A DNA stretch of 64,000 nt from Methylotuvimicrobium alcaliphilum 20Z (GTDB lineage: Bacteria > Pseudomonadota > Gammaproteobacteria > Methylococcales > Methylomonadaceae), in the NCBI RefSeq assembly GCF_000968535.2, contig NC_016112.1:4604297-4668296 (forward strand). Reading direction: 5' to 3'. Within the stretch, counting starts at the first letter, position 1. The number at the start of each line of letters is the position of its first letter. The position numbers were made by a program, and so were the translations under genes. Shown here piece by piece: positions 1-8,124 of the stretch. The notes under the pieces were generated by a model. It searched no databases. It was not told where the DNA came from and saw only the letters and a program-made list of their open reading frames with translations.

Positions 1-961
1 AACGATCGAAGCCGGCTTCGACCGGCGTATGCGTGGTAAACAGATTACCGGCCCGCGTAATGGTCAGCGCGGTTTTAAAATCCAGCCCGGTTTCTTTCAT
101 TAAATCGCGAGCTCGCTCCAGTACTAAAAATGCCGCGTGACCCTCATTCAAATGGCAAACTTCAGGCTTGATGCCTAAAGCTCTCAACACTCGCCAGCCA
201 CCGATGCCCAATAAAATTTCTTGAGCCAAACGGATTTCGAGTCCGCCGCCGTACAACTCGCTGGTAATACAACGATCGACCGGATGATTAACCGGATCGT
301 TACTATCCAATAGATAAAGCGTAATTCGACCGATTTGCGCTTGCCACACTCTGATCCACAATTTCGACGGCGTATTGAGTTTTATCCGAAGCCATTCGCC
401 GTTATCCTTGCGTACAGGGCAAATCGGTAAATCGCCGGTATCGGCATTGGGATAGAGCGCGATCTGATTGCCGTCATCGTCGAAAGCCTGACGAAAATAG
501 CCGTTTTGATACAACAAGCCAACGCCCACGAGGGGGATGCCCAAATCATTGGCGGCTTTTAGATGATCGCCGGCCAATAAACCCAGGCCGCCGGAATAAA
601 TCGGCAAAGCTTCGCTAAGGCCGAACTCCATGCTGAAATAGGCAATTTGCGCTAGCTTAGTGCTTTGTTCGAGTTCGTTCTGGTACCAACGGGGTTCGGC
701 CAGCGAGGCACGATGCTCGGCCACGATGCTTTGCAGTTTTCGGCAAAATTCTTCATTATCGGCGAGCTCTTGCAACAAGTTTGCCGAACAGGCTTGCAAC
801 ACTAGCCATGGATTACGGGATTGCTCCCATAAGGAGCTATTCAATCGATGCCAGATTTCGTCGGCCCGGTGACTCCAGGAAAAATTACAATCCAGCGCCA
901 ATTCGGATAAGCCATCCAGTTTTTGACTCAATTCGGGCGTAAAAAAACGAGGTGCGGTCAT
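1..961 (-). CDS. glgP: Alpha-glucan (glycogen/starch) phosphorylase, N-terminal part, cut by window edge
   Basis: About 320 residues are visible, beginning at the ATG at 961 and running off the left end. The N-terminus has the DUF3417-type region of bacterial alpha-glucan phosphorylases (WSHRADEIWHRL), then the family signatures YFSMEFGLSEALPIYSGGLG, GDHLKAANDLG, HLNEGHAAFL and THTPVEAGFDR, in the order expected for the catalytic GT35 domain. The enzyme removes glucose-1-phosphate from storage glucan using phosphate and pyridoxal phosphate; the PLP-lysine region lies outside the window. It stands alone here, with a 700-bp repeat-filled gap between it and mgtE. The family assignment is firm; the exact subgroup (GlgP versus MalP-like) cannot be settled from this part. 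Confidence 0.88.
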   Translation of the reverse strand, partial: MTAPRFFTPELSQKLDGLSELALDCNFSWSHRADEIWHRLNSSLWEQSRNPWLVLQACSANLLQELADNEEFCRKLQSIVAEHRASLAEPRWYQNELEQSTKLAQIAYFSMEFGLSEALPIYSGGLGLLAGDHLKAANDLGIPLVGVGLLYQNGYFRQAFDDDGNQIALYPNADTGDLPICPVRKDNGEWLRIKLNTPSKLWIRVWQAQIGRITLYLLDSNDPVNHPVDRCITSELYGGGLEIRLAQEILLGIGGWRVLRALGIKPEVCHLNEGHAAFLVLERARDLMKETGLDFKTALTITRAGNLFTTHTPVEAGFDR

Positions 962-1125
962 CAGCCTTCTCCTGTAAAAATACGACTATGCCCTTAGCAA
1001 ACCGAGTTTCGTAATGCGATGAGCATAAAGCAGCGGCACAATATATATAATCTTAAATTCGGCAGGTCATCCATGAAGTTCATGAAGTATTTCAGGAGAT
1101 TACCTAAGCAGGTTCGCCAATCTTA

Positions 1126-1287
1126 GGGTGTGGGGTTGCCTGTCGAGGAACGCCGTAAACCCATCCATGGAGACTTGGCAGCACCTAAGCGCCAAGGATG
1201 GCGTCTAGTAGGGCTATGCGGGAGCAATTGCCGAGGAGAAAAAACCTGTCCCGCTGCCGACATCCTCGCCAAGCACGCCCCACACCC
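1126..1287. repeat. Intergenic structured repeat (family C), first copy
   Basis: The segment is bounded by inverted ends (GGGTGTGGGG on the left, CCCCACACCC on the right) and contains blocks such as 'gccgacatcctcgcc' and 'ccaaggatggcg' that recur at 11845-12078, in rearranged order. There is no open reading frame. The rest of the 962-1447 gap shows nothing else recognisable. It is probably a non-autonomous (MITE-like) or REP-like element; no transposase was seen. Confidence 0.6.
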
Positions 1288-1447
1288 TTTTTGATCCCCA
1301 AATTGGGAATTGCTGTGAATCTTTATGATGAAATGCTTTTTCTAGGATAATGAGTATTGTCGCTTTGAATTATGACAGCATTGAGACGGCTCTATACCAA
1401 TCTAAATTCAAATTTCGTCGTTGATTCGAGGGGCTCTACCATTTGAT

Positions 1448-1650
1448 TATACCTTTCGCACTTCAAATTCCGGCAGTGCCTGAGGAGGCGCCTGGGTGTC
1501 CGGTCGATTTTCGCTCCTGCAAAATCGACATTCACGCCATCCATGGCGTTCATAAAGGCTTTGCCGGCATGGAGCTGGTAGAGTCTGGACGTATTCACGG
1601 CGTCCTTTAGCGGACACCCAGGCGCCGAATTTTGATCTATGACGGGTATA
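1448..1650. repeat. Dispersed intergenic repeat (family A), full-length copy A1
   Basis: 203 bp beginning TATACC and ending GGTATA. It starts with a block reading 'cctttcgcacttcaaa', has 'gaggaggcgcc' then 'ggtgtccggtcg', a central 'cgccatccatggcg' palindrome, and ends with 'gccgaattttgatct' just before the terminal TATA. A nearly identical 205-bp copy lies in the opposite orientation at 18953-19157; partial copies are at 28045, 30545, 32162 and 59207. It ends 19 bp from the mgtE stop codon. Confidence 0.8.
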
Positions 1651-1669
1651 GCAAAGAGCCTAATGATTA

Positions 1670-3007
1670 TCACAACAAAAAAACGGTCCCTAAACCCAAA
1701 AAAGCAACAAAACCGACAACATCGGTCACGGTTGTCAGTATGACCGAACCGGATAAGGCCGGGTCGATATCGAGCGTGTCCAAGACCAACGGTATTACGA
1801 CGCCTGCGAAAGCTGCAATGATAATATTCACGACAATCGCGGCCGCAATCACCGAACCGATTGACAGACTACCGAACCAAATGCCTGCAATAGCACCGAT
1901 CACTAAAGCCCATAACAAGCCATTGAGTATGCCGACACTGACTTCTTTAATTAAAAGCGGCTTAAAATTCCCCTTGCTGATTTGACCCAATGCAATGCCT
2001 CTGATGATCAAAGTCAAGGTCTGACTACCGGCTATTCCGCCCATTGATGCGACAATCGGCATCAACACCGCTAATGCAACGATTTGCTGTAATGTACCTT
2101 CAAATAAGCCGATTGACCAAGAAGCCAGAAAAGCCGTTAACAAATTGATTCCTAACCAGGTGGCTCGGCGTTTTGAACTACGAATCACAGGAGCGAACAA
2201 GTCTTCGTCTTCATCCATACCTGCGGTCGCCATCAATTGGCTTTCATATTCTTCGCGGGTAATTTCCAAAGCCAAGCGCAAGGTGATTCTGCCTAATAAC
2301 AGTTGATTGACATCGATAACCGGTAATGCGGTAAGCCCCGAATGCTCCATCTTTTCCGCAGCATCGGTTAAATAACTATCCGCTGAAACAGTAACGGGAT
2401 CGTCTATACATAATTCGACCAATGGCGTAAGAGGATCCGCGGCGTACAATTTATGAACGAGAACGGTGCCGACGAAAGCACCATTACGCTGAATCAGATA
2501 AATGCAATCGGTATACTCGGGCAGGTTTTTGCGGATCAAGCGCATCGCCTGTCTAACCCTTGCTGTCCTTGGTAAAATCAATAACTCGTGATCGACATAG
2601 CGGCCGATTCGTTCATCGTCATATTGCGCCGATAACTGATAATGTTTACGCTGACTAGCATCCATATTGCCAAGCGCGGTATCTATCACCGATTCCGGCA
2701 ATGTTTCCGCCAGCTCGATCAAATCCTCGGCATGTAAGCCGCTTAGTAAACTCTGCAATTCCGATTCTTCGAAGCTTTCGATGATGGTCTGCCTTGGCTC
2801 GGCACGCATCGCAACCAAAACATCGACACGATCTTCGTCAGGAACCTGCTGCCAACGCTCCAAACGTTGGTGCAAGGGCAGGGATTCCAACAATAATGCC
2901 AACTCGGTACTTTCCAGTTCTTCTATGGCTTGTTCAAAAACAGTTTTTTGATCTTCATTTTCAGCTTCGTTAAGACGCTCGACCAATTGACTGATTTCTT
3001 CGTTCAT
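1670..3007 (-). CDS. mgtE: Magnesium transporter MgtE
   Basis: A 445-residue protein with the standard MgtE layout: an acidic helical N-domain (about 1-130), paired CBS domains (about 131-260) that sense cytosolic Mg2+, and a C-terminal membrane domain of about five helices from residue 275, including the conserved stretch around PIVASMGGIAGSQT and the closing helix DVVGFVAFLGLGTV. Length matches the family. It forms a Mg2+-gated channel in the inner membrane. A strong terminator upstream (3058-3085) separates it from carH, so it must have its own promoter in the 50 bp before the ATG at 3007. Nothing suggests damage. Confidence 0.95.
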   Translation of the reverse strand: MNEEISQLVERLNEAENEDQKTVFEQAIEELESTELALLLESLPLHQRLERWQQVPDEDRVDVLVAMRAEPRQTIIESFEESELQSLLSGLHAEDLIELAETLPESVIDTALGNMDASQRKHYQLSAQYDDERIGRYVDHELLILPRTARVRQAMRLIRKNLPEYTDCIYLIQRNGAFVGTVLVHKLYAADPLTPLVELCIDDPVTVSADSYLTDAAEKMEHSGLTALPVIDVNQLLLGRITLRLALEITREEYESQLMATAGMDEDEDLFAPVIRSSKRRATWLGINLLTAFLASWSIGLFEGTLQQIVALAVLMPIVASMGGIAGSQTLTLIIRGIALGQISKGNFKPLLIKEVSVGILNGLLWALVIGAIAGIWFGSLSIGSVIAAAIVVNIIIAAFAGVVIPLVLDTLDIDPALSGSVILTTVTDVVGFVAFLGLGTVFLL

Positions 3008-3057
3008 TGCTGCCCCCTAATTGGGTCCCTTAAACGGGACTGTGTAAACGTTAAGCC

Positions 3058-3085
3058 AAAAAAAAGGGCCCATCCGGGCCCTTTT
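3058..3085 (-). terminator. Rho-independent terminator downstream of the carH-like gene
   Basis: On the minus strand GGGCCC-ggat-GGGCCC is followed by seven Ts; flanking A/T runs extend the stem. It insulates mgtE from leftward transcription out of the regulator gene that ends at 3477. The 3086-3476 stretch otherwise shows no supported gene. Confidence 0.85.
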
Positions 3086-3476
3086 CATATTATTATTCGG
3101 CAACCCATTTTAAGCATATCGTTGATTATTAAATATATTTAATGCCATGTATTTCATAAAACTAACCCTACACTCCAAAATAACCACGCACGGCCTCGGG
3201 CGATAAATCATCCGCTCGGACGATATTCGGCCAAAACAACCATGCATTGGATTTGAGAAAGTAAAAAAGAATCTGAGCATCGAATCAACAATAACAGGCA
3301 ATAGTCCTGTGTTAAATAAGCCTAGAATTATGAAAGCCATTTGCCGTGAATGCAATAAAAACCTCGTCTTCATGTCATTTGAACGACTAGATTAAAAAAA
3401 CCTACTGAAATCATAAGATATTAAGAACTTTTCATGCATTGAAAAGTCAGACCTTAAATCAATTGATCGAGAATCG

Positions 3477-4391
3477 CTAAAACGGCCGCGAGAGCGGACG
3501 ACTTTGAATCAAGCGACCGATTCGATGGTAAAAGTCGTCGAGACTAGCGGTAAAAACCGACCGTTCCGGCAATTGATTCGACTTGAACAAATACTGTGCA
3601 CCGGTACCGCCGACCCATAACTGGATATCTTTCGGCAACGCCTCGGCCAGATAGTTTAGGTTTTGAATCATAGCTTGTTCAGGCGGCGTATTTGCGAGAC
3701 TCATCACGATAACAGAAGGCTTGAGCCGGTTTCCTGCGTTTAACAAGTCTTCCCATGGCAAATCGGGGCCGATGTAATAGCATTTACATCGCTGGTTAGC
3801 AGCCAACCAGCAGCTCAGTAATATTCCGAATTCGTGATGTTCTCCGGTCATGGTTGCGAACATCACGCCGGGATTAGTTCCGGAAAATGGCTGTTCGTGA
3901 TTCACCATGCTTAACACGATTCGTTTAACACAGGCGGAAAATAGATGCTCTTGAGCAATTGTCAATTTACCTTCATGCCAAAGATTACCGACTTTTTCCA
4001 GAGTCGGCAAAAGAACCTCCCGGGCATAGCAGAGGGGGTCCATTGCGATCAGCGCCCTCCTAAGCAAGTCTTCGCAAACATCCATGCGAAACTGCAGCAG
4101 AGCATCGACAATCCGCACAAAAAACAATTCCTGATTGGCATTAGGCGCATTTTGATTGGCGTTCAACAGATTCTGTAACTCATCGTTACTCAAATCTGCG
4201 ATTTTGCTAATCGTAAAACCTTGCTTAGTGGCCGCCAGCAAGAGCGTCAAACGCTCAACATCTTGCTGAGTATAAAGACGCCGGCCTTTGCTGTCCCTAA
4301 CGGGATTAACGGTTCCGTAGCGCCTTTCCCAAGCTCTAAGTGTTTCGGTATTTATGCCTGTGAGTGAGGTCACAGTTTTTATTGTATACAT
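3477..4391 (-). CDS. MerR-family, B12-binding light-responsive repressor (CarH/LitR type)
   Basis: 304 residues. Residues 1-70 are a MerR-type winged helix (LTGINTETLRAWERRYG). Residues about 85-165 form the methionine-synthase-like helical cap, and about 175-300 the Rossmann cobalamin domain. The CarH-defining residues are all visible: W138-H139 with E148-H149 in the W-x9-EH motif, and E184-x-H186-x2-G189, where H186 is the predicted lower axial cobalt ligand and H139 the residue that ligates after photolysis. Known CarH proteins bind DNA as adenosylcobalamin-loaded tetramers in the dark and dissociate in light. It is divergent from a sigma factor across a 137-bp gap, so it likely represses that gene and itself. 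Light response is inferred from residues only. Confidence 0.88.
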   Translation of the reverse strand: MYTIKTVTSLTGINTETLRAWERRYGTVNPVRDSKGRRLYTQQDVERLTLLLAATKQGFTISKIADLSNDELQNLLNANQNAPNANQELFFVRIVDALLQFRMDVCEDLLRRALIAMDPLCYAREVLLPTLEKVGNLWHEGKLTIAQEHLFSACVKRIVLSMVNHEQPFSGTNPGVMFATMTGEHHEFGILLSCWLAANQRCKCYYIGPDLPWEDLLNAGNRLKPSVIVMSLANTPPEQAMIQNLNYLAEALPKDIQLWVGGTGAQYLFKSNQLPERSVFTASLDDFYHRIGRLIQSRPLSRPF

Positions 4392-4421
4392 TTATGCACA
4401 GGTTTTGTTTATGATTTATGT

Positions 4422-4499
4422 TTGACAAACATTGTACTCAGGAGTAATGTTTAATCCAAGCTTTAGTTGACTCAACAAAGTATTTACTCAGGGTATATA
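4422..4499 (+). promoter_or_regulatory. Divergent promoter/operator region between the CarH-like repressor and the sigma factor
   Basis: A -35-like TTGACA at 4422-4427 is followed after 17 bp by TAATGT at 4445-4450. The latter overlaps a near-palindrome TACTC-AG-GAGTA at 4435-4446. The block TACTCAGG recurs 50 bp downstream at 4485-4492, directly before TATATA (4494-4499). Paired sites on this spacing suggest an operator for the B12 repressor; this is inference. Confidence 0.5.
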
Positions 4500-4528
4500 A
4501 CCAGTTACCTGGTAAGGGGCAATCCACT

Positions 4529-5974
4529 ATGACCCAAATGAACTATTCAATGCTAAACAATCAGTATCGTTCCGGCAGTTTTCGAGGCTTTTATAAGGAA
4601 GCTTCTCTGGAAACGGATTTAATGCATTCAAGGCGACCGCAAATCGACAACCTAAACAACGATTCCGATGAAATCGAATCGGAACCTGCCGATGCCGAAT
4701 TATTTGCGGAAACCGAAGTGCTGTCCTCATCGAATGATGCAATGACATTCGTGCAGAATGGAGGCGACGAGTTATTGATCCATCAGCAAAATGCATCGGT
4801 TCTGACTCCCGAGGAATTAACCTCGCTAGCCCAACAAATGGAACAAAGTCGCTTGAATTTATCGCATTTGATGATTTATTCGGATTCGGGACTATCGGTT
4901 ATCGCCGGCGAATTTGTTAGTGCTATCGGTGATGGCATCGACTTATCCGAGCTTATCAGAAAAAACAGTCTCGAACCTGTACAAAAGGACAATGCTGCAC
5001 AGGATACCGCTAAACAGCTCGCAAGCAAGTTATTAGAGTGTTTTCAGCAAGTGATCAACGCCAAAGGTAACACGCATTCAAGTGCCGTATTTACTGAATG
5101 CAGACAATTACTGGACGATCTTCATCTTTTACCTAATTTCCTGCAACAAATCGTCAAGGTCTTAACTTGCCGGCTCAAGGATCGAGCACTCAACGGTGAT
5201 GACTTGGAGTTGTTGAAATCCGCGTCGATAGAGCAACAACGAATGATTTCCGCAAGACGTGCGATGATCAGCGGCAACCTTAGGCTAGTCACGTTCATTG
5301 CCCGTCAATATCATCATTCCTCGGTGCCGTTTACCGATTTAATTCAAGACGGGACTGTGGGTTTGATCAAGGCGGTTGACCGTTACGATTGGCGACGCTC
5401 GGTGCGCTTTTCTACTTATGCGATTTATTGGATCAAGCAAAGCATCACTCGGGGCATGGTCAGACAGGAAAAAATGGTCCGCCTGCCTTACAACATCGCG
5501 GCAAAAGCGGCCGCGGTGTTCGAGACGATGAACGATTATCTGGTCAAACACAACCAATGGCCAACCAATAAAACACTAGCCGAAATCTGCGCCTTGCCCG
5601 AAGAGGAAATCAAAGCCATCGTCAATAATTATCAACCGACCATTTCGCTCGATAACAATATCAATGATGATGAAGATTTACCGGCGATCGTCGATTCGAT
5701 GGAGCAGAACCATTTTCCGCAACCGATCAGTATATTGGCTAATTCGGCATTGAAAAACTGTTTGAGAAAGGCAATAGAAACCCTACCTGAACGCGAAGCC
5801 GACATCATTAATTGCCGCTTCGGACTCGACAGCGATACCGAAATGACGCTGCAAGACATTGCCGACCGGATGTCGTTAACGCGGGAACGGGTCAGACAAA
5901 TTCAGAACAGTGCGCTATTGAAATTAAAAAATAAATTCAGCAGTGATTTAGTCGATTTTCTCGAGCCCGGTTAA
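4529..5974 (+). CDS. RNA polymerase sigma-70 family factor (group 2, RpoD/RpoS-like)
   Basis: 481 residues. Residues 1-90 are an acidic, poorly conserved extension. A region 1.2-like segment (LTPEELTSLAQQME) starts near 92. Region 2 spans about 240-315, with the core-binding LIQDGTVGLIKAVDRYD and the -10 recognition helix FSTYAIYWIKQSITR. Region 3 follows, and region 4 is at about 420-475 (LPEREADIINCRFGL, then the helix-turn-helix LTRERVRQIQ). The non-conserved region between 1.2 and 2 is larger than in RpoS. Start: ATG with AAGGGG upstream. Because it is divergent from a CarH-type photoreceptor, a role in a light-induced regulon is a reasonable inference. It is not a housekeeping RpoD, whose N-terminal region 1.1 is absent. 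Confidence 0.85.
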   Translation: MTQMNYSMLNNQYRSGSFRGFYKEASLETDLMHSRRPQIDNLNNDSDEIESEPADAELFAETEVLSSSNDAMTFVQNGGDELLIHQQNASVLTPEELTSLAQQMEQSRLNLSHLMIYSDSGLSVIAGEFVSAIGDGIDLSELIRKNSLEPVQKDNAAQDTAKQLASKLLECFQQVINAKGNTHSSAVFTECRQLLDDLHLLPNFLQQIVKVLTCRLKDRALNGDDLELLKSASIEQQRMISARRAMISGNLRLVTFIARQYHHSSVPFTDLIQDGTVGLIKAVDRYDWRRSVRFSTYAIYWIKQSITRGMVRQEKMVRLPYNIAAKAAAVFETMNDYLVKHNQWPTNKTLAEICALPEEEIKAIVNNYQPTISLDNNINDDEDLPAIVDSMEQNHFPQPISILANSALKNCLRKAIETLPEREADIINCRFGLDSDTEMTLQDIADRMSLTRERVRQIQNSALLKLKNKFSSDLVDFLEPG

Positions 5975-6065
5975 AACGACCAAATTAAAGCGACATTGCA
6001 CCGAACAATAAGAAGGCGGAATAAAAAATAAACCGACCTTTACACACGAGTATCAGGAGTCTGCT

Positions 6066-7226
6066 ATGACCTGGAACAATAAAAATAATGACCCGGAGGA
6101 ACTAGGTGAAAATCCTAAGTCCGATTGGGAAGCTCAATTCGAAAATATATGGCGAAGCATCAATAAGAAGCCACAAAACTTTCTGAGCCGTCATTACAAA
6201 CCAATATTCGCTTACTCAAGCGCCGCGTTTTTGATTGCCTGGGTTGGCAGCGGCGTTTATATCGTGGATCAAGGCAACCGGGGTGTTGAAACCCGCTTCG
6301 GCGCCTATCAAGCCACCACAATGCCTGGCCCACATTGGCATTTACCTTTTCCAATTGAAGACGTCTCTATAGTCAACGTCGAACAACAACGCTTCATTGA
6401 AATCGGTTATCAAACCGGAGGTCGTCAGCTTGGAAGCGGATCTGACTTACCCGAATCGCTAATGCTAACCAAGGATGAAAACATTATCAGCGTTAGGTTA
6501 GCCATTCAATATCAAATTAAAGATGCCAGGGATTATTTATTCAACGTCAAAAATGCCGAAGCCACGCTTAAGCAAGTGACCGAAAGTATCGAGCGGGGCG
6601 TAATCGGCAAGAATAATATGGACTTCATCCTAACCGAAGGCCGCAGTCAAATTGCCACAGCAATCAAGGATCAGGTGCAGGACGCGATGGACCAATATCA
6701 AACAGGTCTGCGCATTGCCAGTGTCAACCTACAGGATGCCCAACCACCAGAGGAAGTTCAAAATGCTTTCGAGGATGCCATTCGGGCACGAGAAGACAAA
6801 CAAAGACTGATCAATGAAGCCGAAGCTTATGCCAACGAGGTGATTCCTAAAGCTCGAGGTGCAGCGGCAAGATTGATTCAGGAGGCCGAAGCTTACGAAG
6901 CTCAAGTAGTCGCCAGAGCAACCGGCGAGACGCAACGCTTCGATCAATTATTGGTCGAATATGAAAAAGCACCCAAAATAACCCGCAAACGCTTGTATCT
7001 CGAAGCTAAGGAAAAACTTTACAGCAATACCAACAAAGTGATTGTAGCAGTTGAAAACGGGAATAATATGTTCTACATGCCGATCGACTCGATGCAGAAA
7101 AATGGCGATCAAAAAGCCGGTGGTCCTAACCTAAGCTCTATTGCGCAAATCGAAAAAGCCGCCCAAACCGATACCCGAAAACCAATTCATGCTTCTACCA
7201 TCCGTTCCAGCAGGAGCAGACTATGA
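6066..7226 (+). CDS. hflK: HflK, membrane SPFH/band-7 subunit of the FtsH regulator complex
   Basis: 386 residues: a Gly-poor charged N-terminus, one membrane helix at about 48-68 (FAYSSAAFLIAWVGSGVYIV), then the SPFH/band-7 domain (VDQGNRGVETRFG ... PGPHWHLPFP) and a long helical segment rich in Glu/Ala (EDAIRAREDKQRLINEAEAYANEVIPKAR, 200-300). HflK and HflC assemble a periplasmic cage around FtsH and limit its access to membrane substrates. RBS CAGGAG lies 7 bp before the ATG. The stop overlaps the hflC start by ATGA, indicating translational coupling. Residues are typical of the family; no anomaly. Confidence 0.95.
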   Translation: MTWNNKNNDPEELGENPKSDWEAQFENIWRSINKKPQNFLSRHYKPIFAYSSAAFLIAWVGSGVYIVDQGNRGVETRFGAYQATTMPGPHWHLPFPIEDVSIVNVEQQRFIEIGYQTGGRQLGSGSDLPESLMLTKDENIISVRLAIQYQIKDARDYLFNVKNAEATLKQVTESIERGVIGKNNMDFILTEGRSQIATAIKDQVQDAMDQYQTGLRIASVNLQDAQPPEEVQNAFEDAIRAREDKQRLINEAEAYANEVIPKARGAAARLIQEAEAYEAQVVARATGETQRFDQLLVEYEKAPKITRKRLYLEAKEKLYSNTNKVIVAVENGNNMFYMPIDSMQKNGDQKAGGPNLSSIAQIEKAAQTDTRKPIHASTIRSSRSRL

Positions 7227-8089
7227 ATTCATTACCTAAACAGTTATTAGTTCCTACCGGTTTATCTGTGCTGATTCTTGGTTATATGTCGGTGTTTTAT
7301 GTTGGTGAAAGTGAAAAAGCGATAAAATTTCGCTTGGGCGAAATCGTCGAATCCGATTATCGGCCGGGCCTTCATTTCAAAATGCCCTTGATCAATAACA
7401 CCAGTGCGTTCGATGCGCGAATCCAAACCCTTAATGCCAAATCGGAACGTTTCCTGACTTCGGAAAAGAAAAATGTGATTGTCGATTCTTTTGCCAAATG
7501 GAAAATTGGCGACGTCGGCCTGTTTTATACAACGGTCAGCGGCGATTCTTTTCAAGCCAACCTTCGACTCGATCAAATTATGAAAGATGCGATGCGCGGC
7601 GAATTCGGCTTAAGAACAATTAAAGAGTTGGTTTCCGAGGATAGAGGTAATTTACGCAAGGTGCTGATGGAAAAATTAAGCCCGGTTGCTGAACAATACG
7701 GCATCGAGTTGGTCGATATACGCATAAAGCGCATTGATTTGCCGGACGAAGTCAGCAGCTCTGTATTTCGTAGAATGGAAGCCGAACGCGAAAGAGTTGC
7801 CCGAGAATTCCGCTCACAAGGCGCGGAACTTGCAGAACAAATTAGCGCGCAGGCCGATAAGGAACGCGAAATTATTTTGGCCAACGCTTATCGAGAAGCC
7901 GAACAAATACGAGGACGTGGCGATGCCAAGTCGGCCGAGATCTATGCGGTCAGCCATGGCAAAAATGAAGAGTTTTATGCATTCCACCGAAGCTTGAACG
8001 CCTATCAAAAATCGTTCGAAAATACTCAAGATACTCTGTTATTGGAACCGAAATCGGATTTCTTCAGGTATTTTTCGAAAGAAGAATGA
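7223..8089 (+). CDS. hflC: HflC, membrane SPFH/band-7 partner of HflK
   Basis: 288 residues with an N-terminal membrane anchor (about 8-26), a band-7 domain beginning VGESEKAIKFRLGEI, and a C-terminal helical region containing the HflC signature RMEAERERVAREFRSQGAE and SKSAEI-type repeats (DAKSAEIYAVSHGKN). It acts with HflK in the inner membrane as modulator of FtsH. The gene starts within the last codon of hflK and is followed after 35 bp by ftsH, giving an operon of the complete complex. In Escherichia coli hflKC and ftsH are at separate loci. Confidence 0.95.
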   Translation: MNSLPKQLLVPTGLSVLILGYMSVFYVGESEKAIKFRLGEIVESDYRPGLHFKMPLINNTSAFDARIQTLNAKSERFLTSEKKNVIVDSFAKWKIGDVGLFYTTVSGDSFQANLRLDQIMKDAMRGEFGLRTIKELVSEDRGNLRKVLMEKLSPVAEQYGIELVDIRIKRIDLPDEVSSSVFRRMEAERERVAREFRSQGAELAEQISAQADKEREIILANAYREAEQIRGRGDAKSAEIYAVSHGKNEEFYAFHRSLNAYQKSFENTQDTLLLEPKSDFFRYFSKEE

Positions 8090-8124
8090 TATCCTCATAC
8101 ATCTCTAAAGAGGAGAAAATTTAA

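Noticed and set aside
1392..1673. 93-codon leftward frame over the family-A repeat; similar frames at 18944-19273
   Set aside because: The translated sequence arises from the repeat itself in both places and changes with its orientation; no sign of selection for coding.
3110..3373. 87-codon leftward frame between mgtE and the carH-like gene
   Set aside because: No RBS, no family pattern, composition like random translation, and it lies beyond a terminator region of AT-rich spacer DNA.
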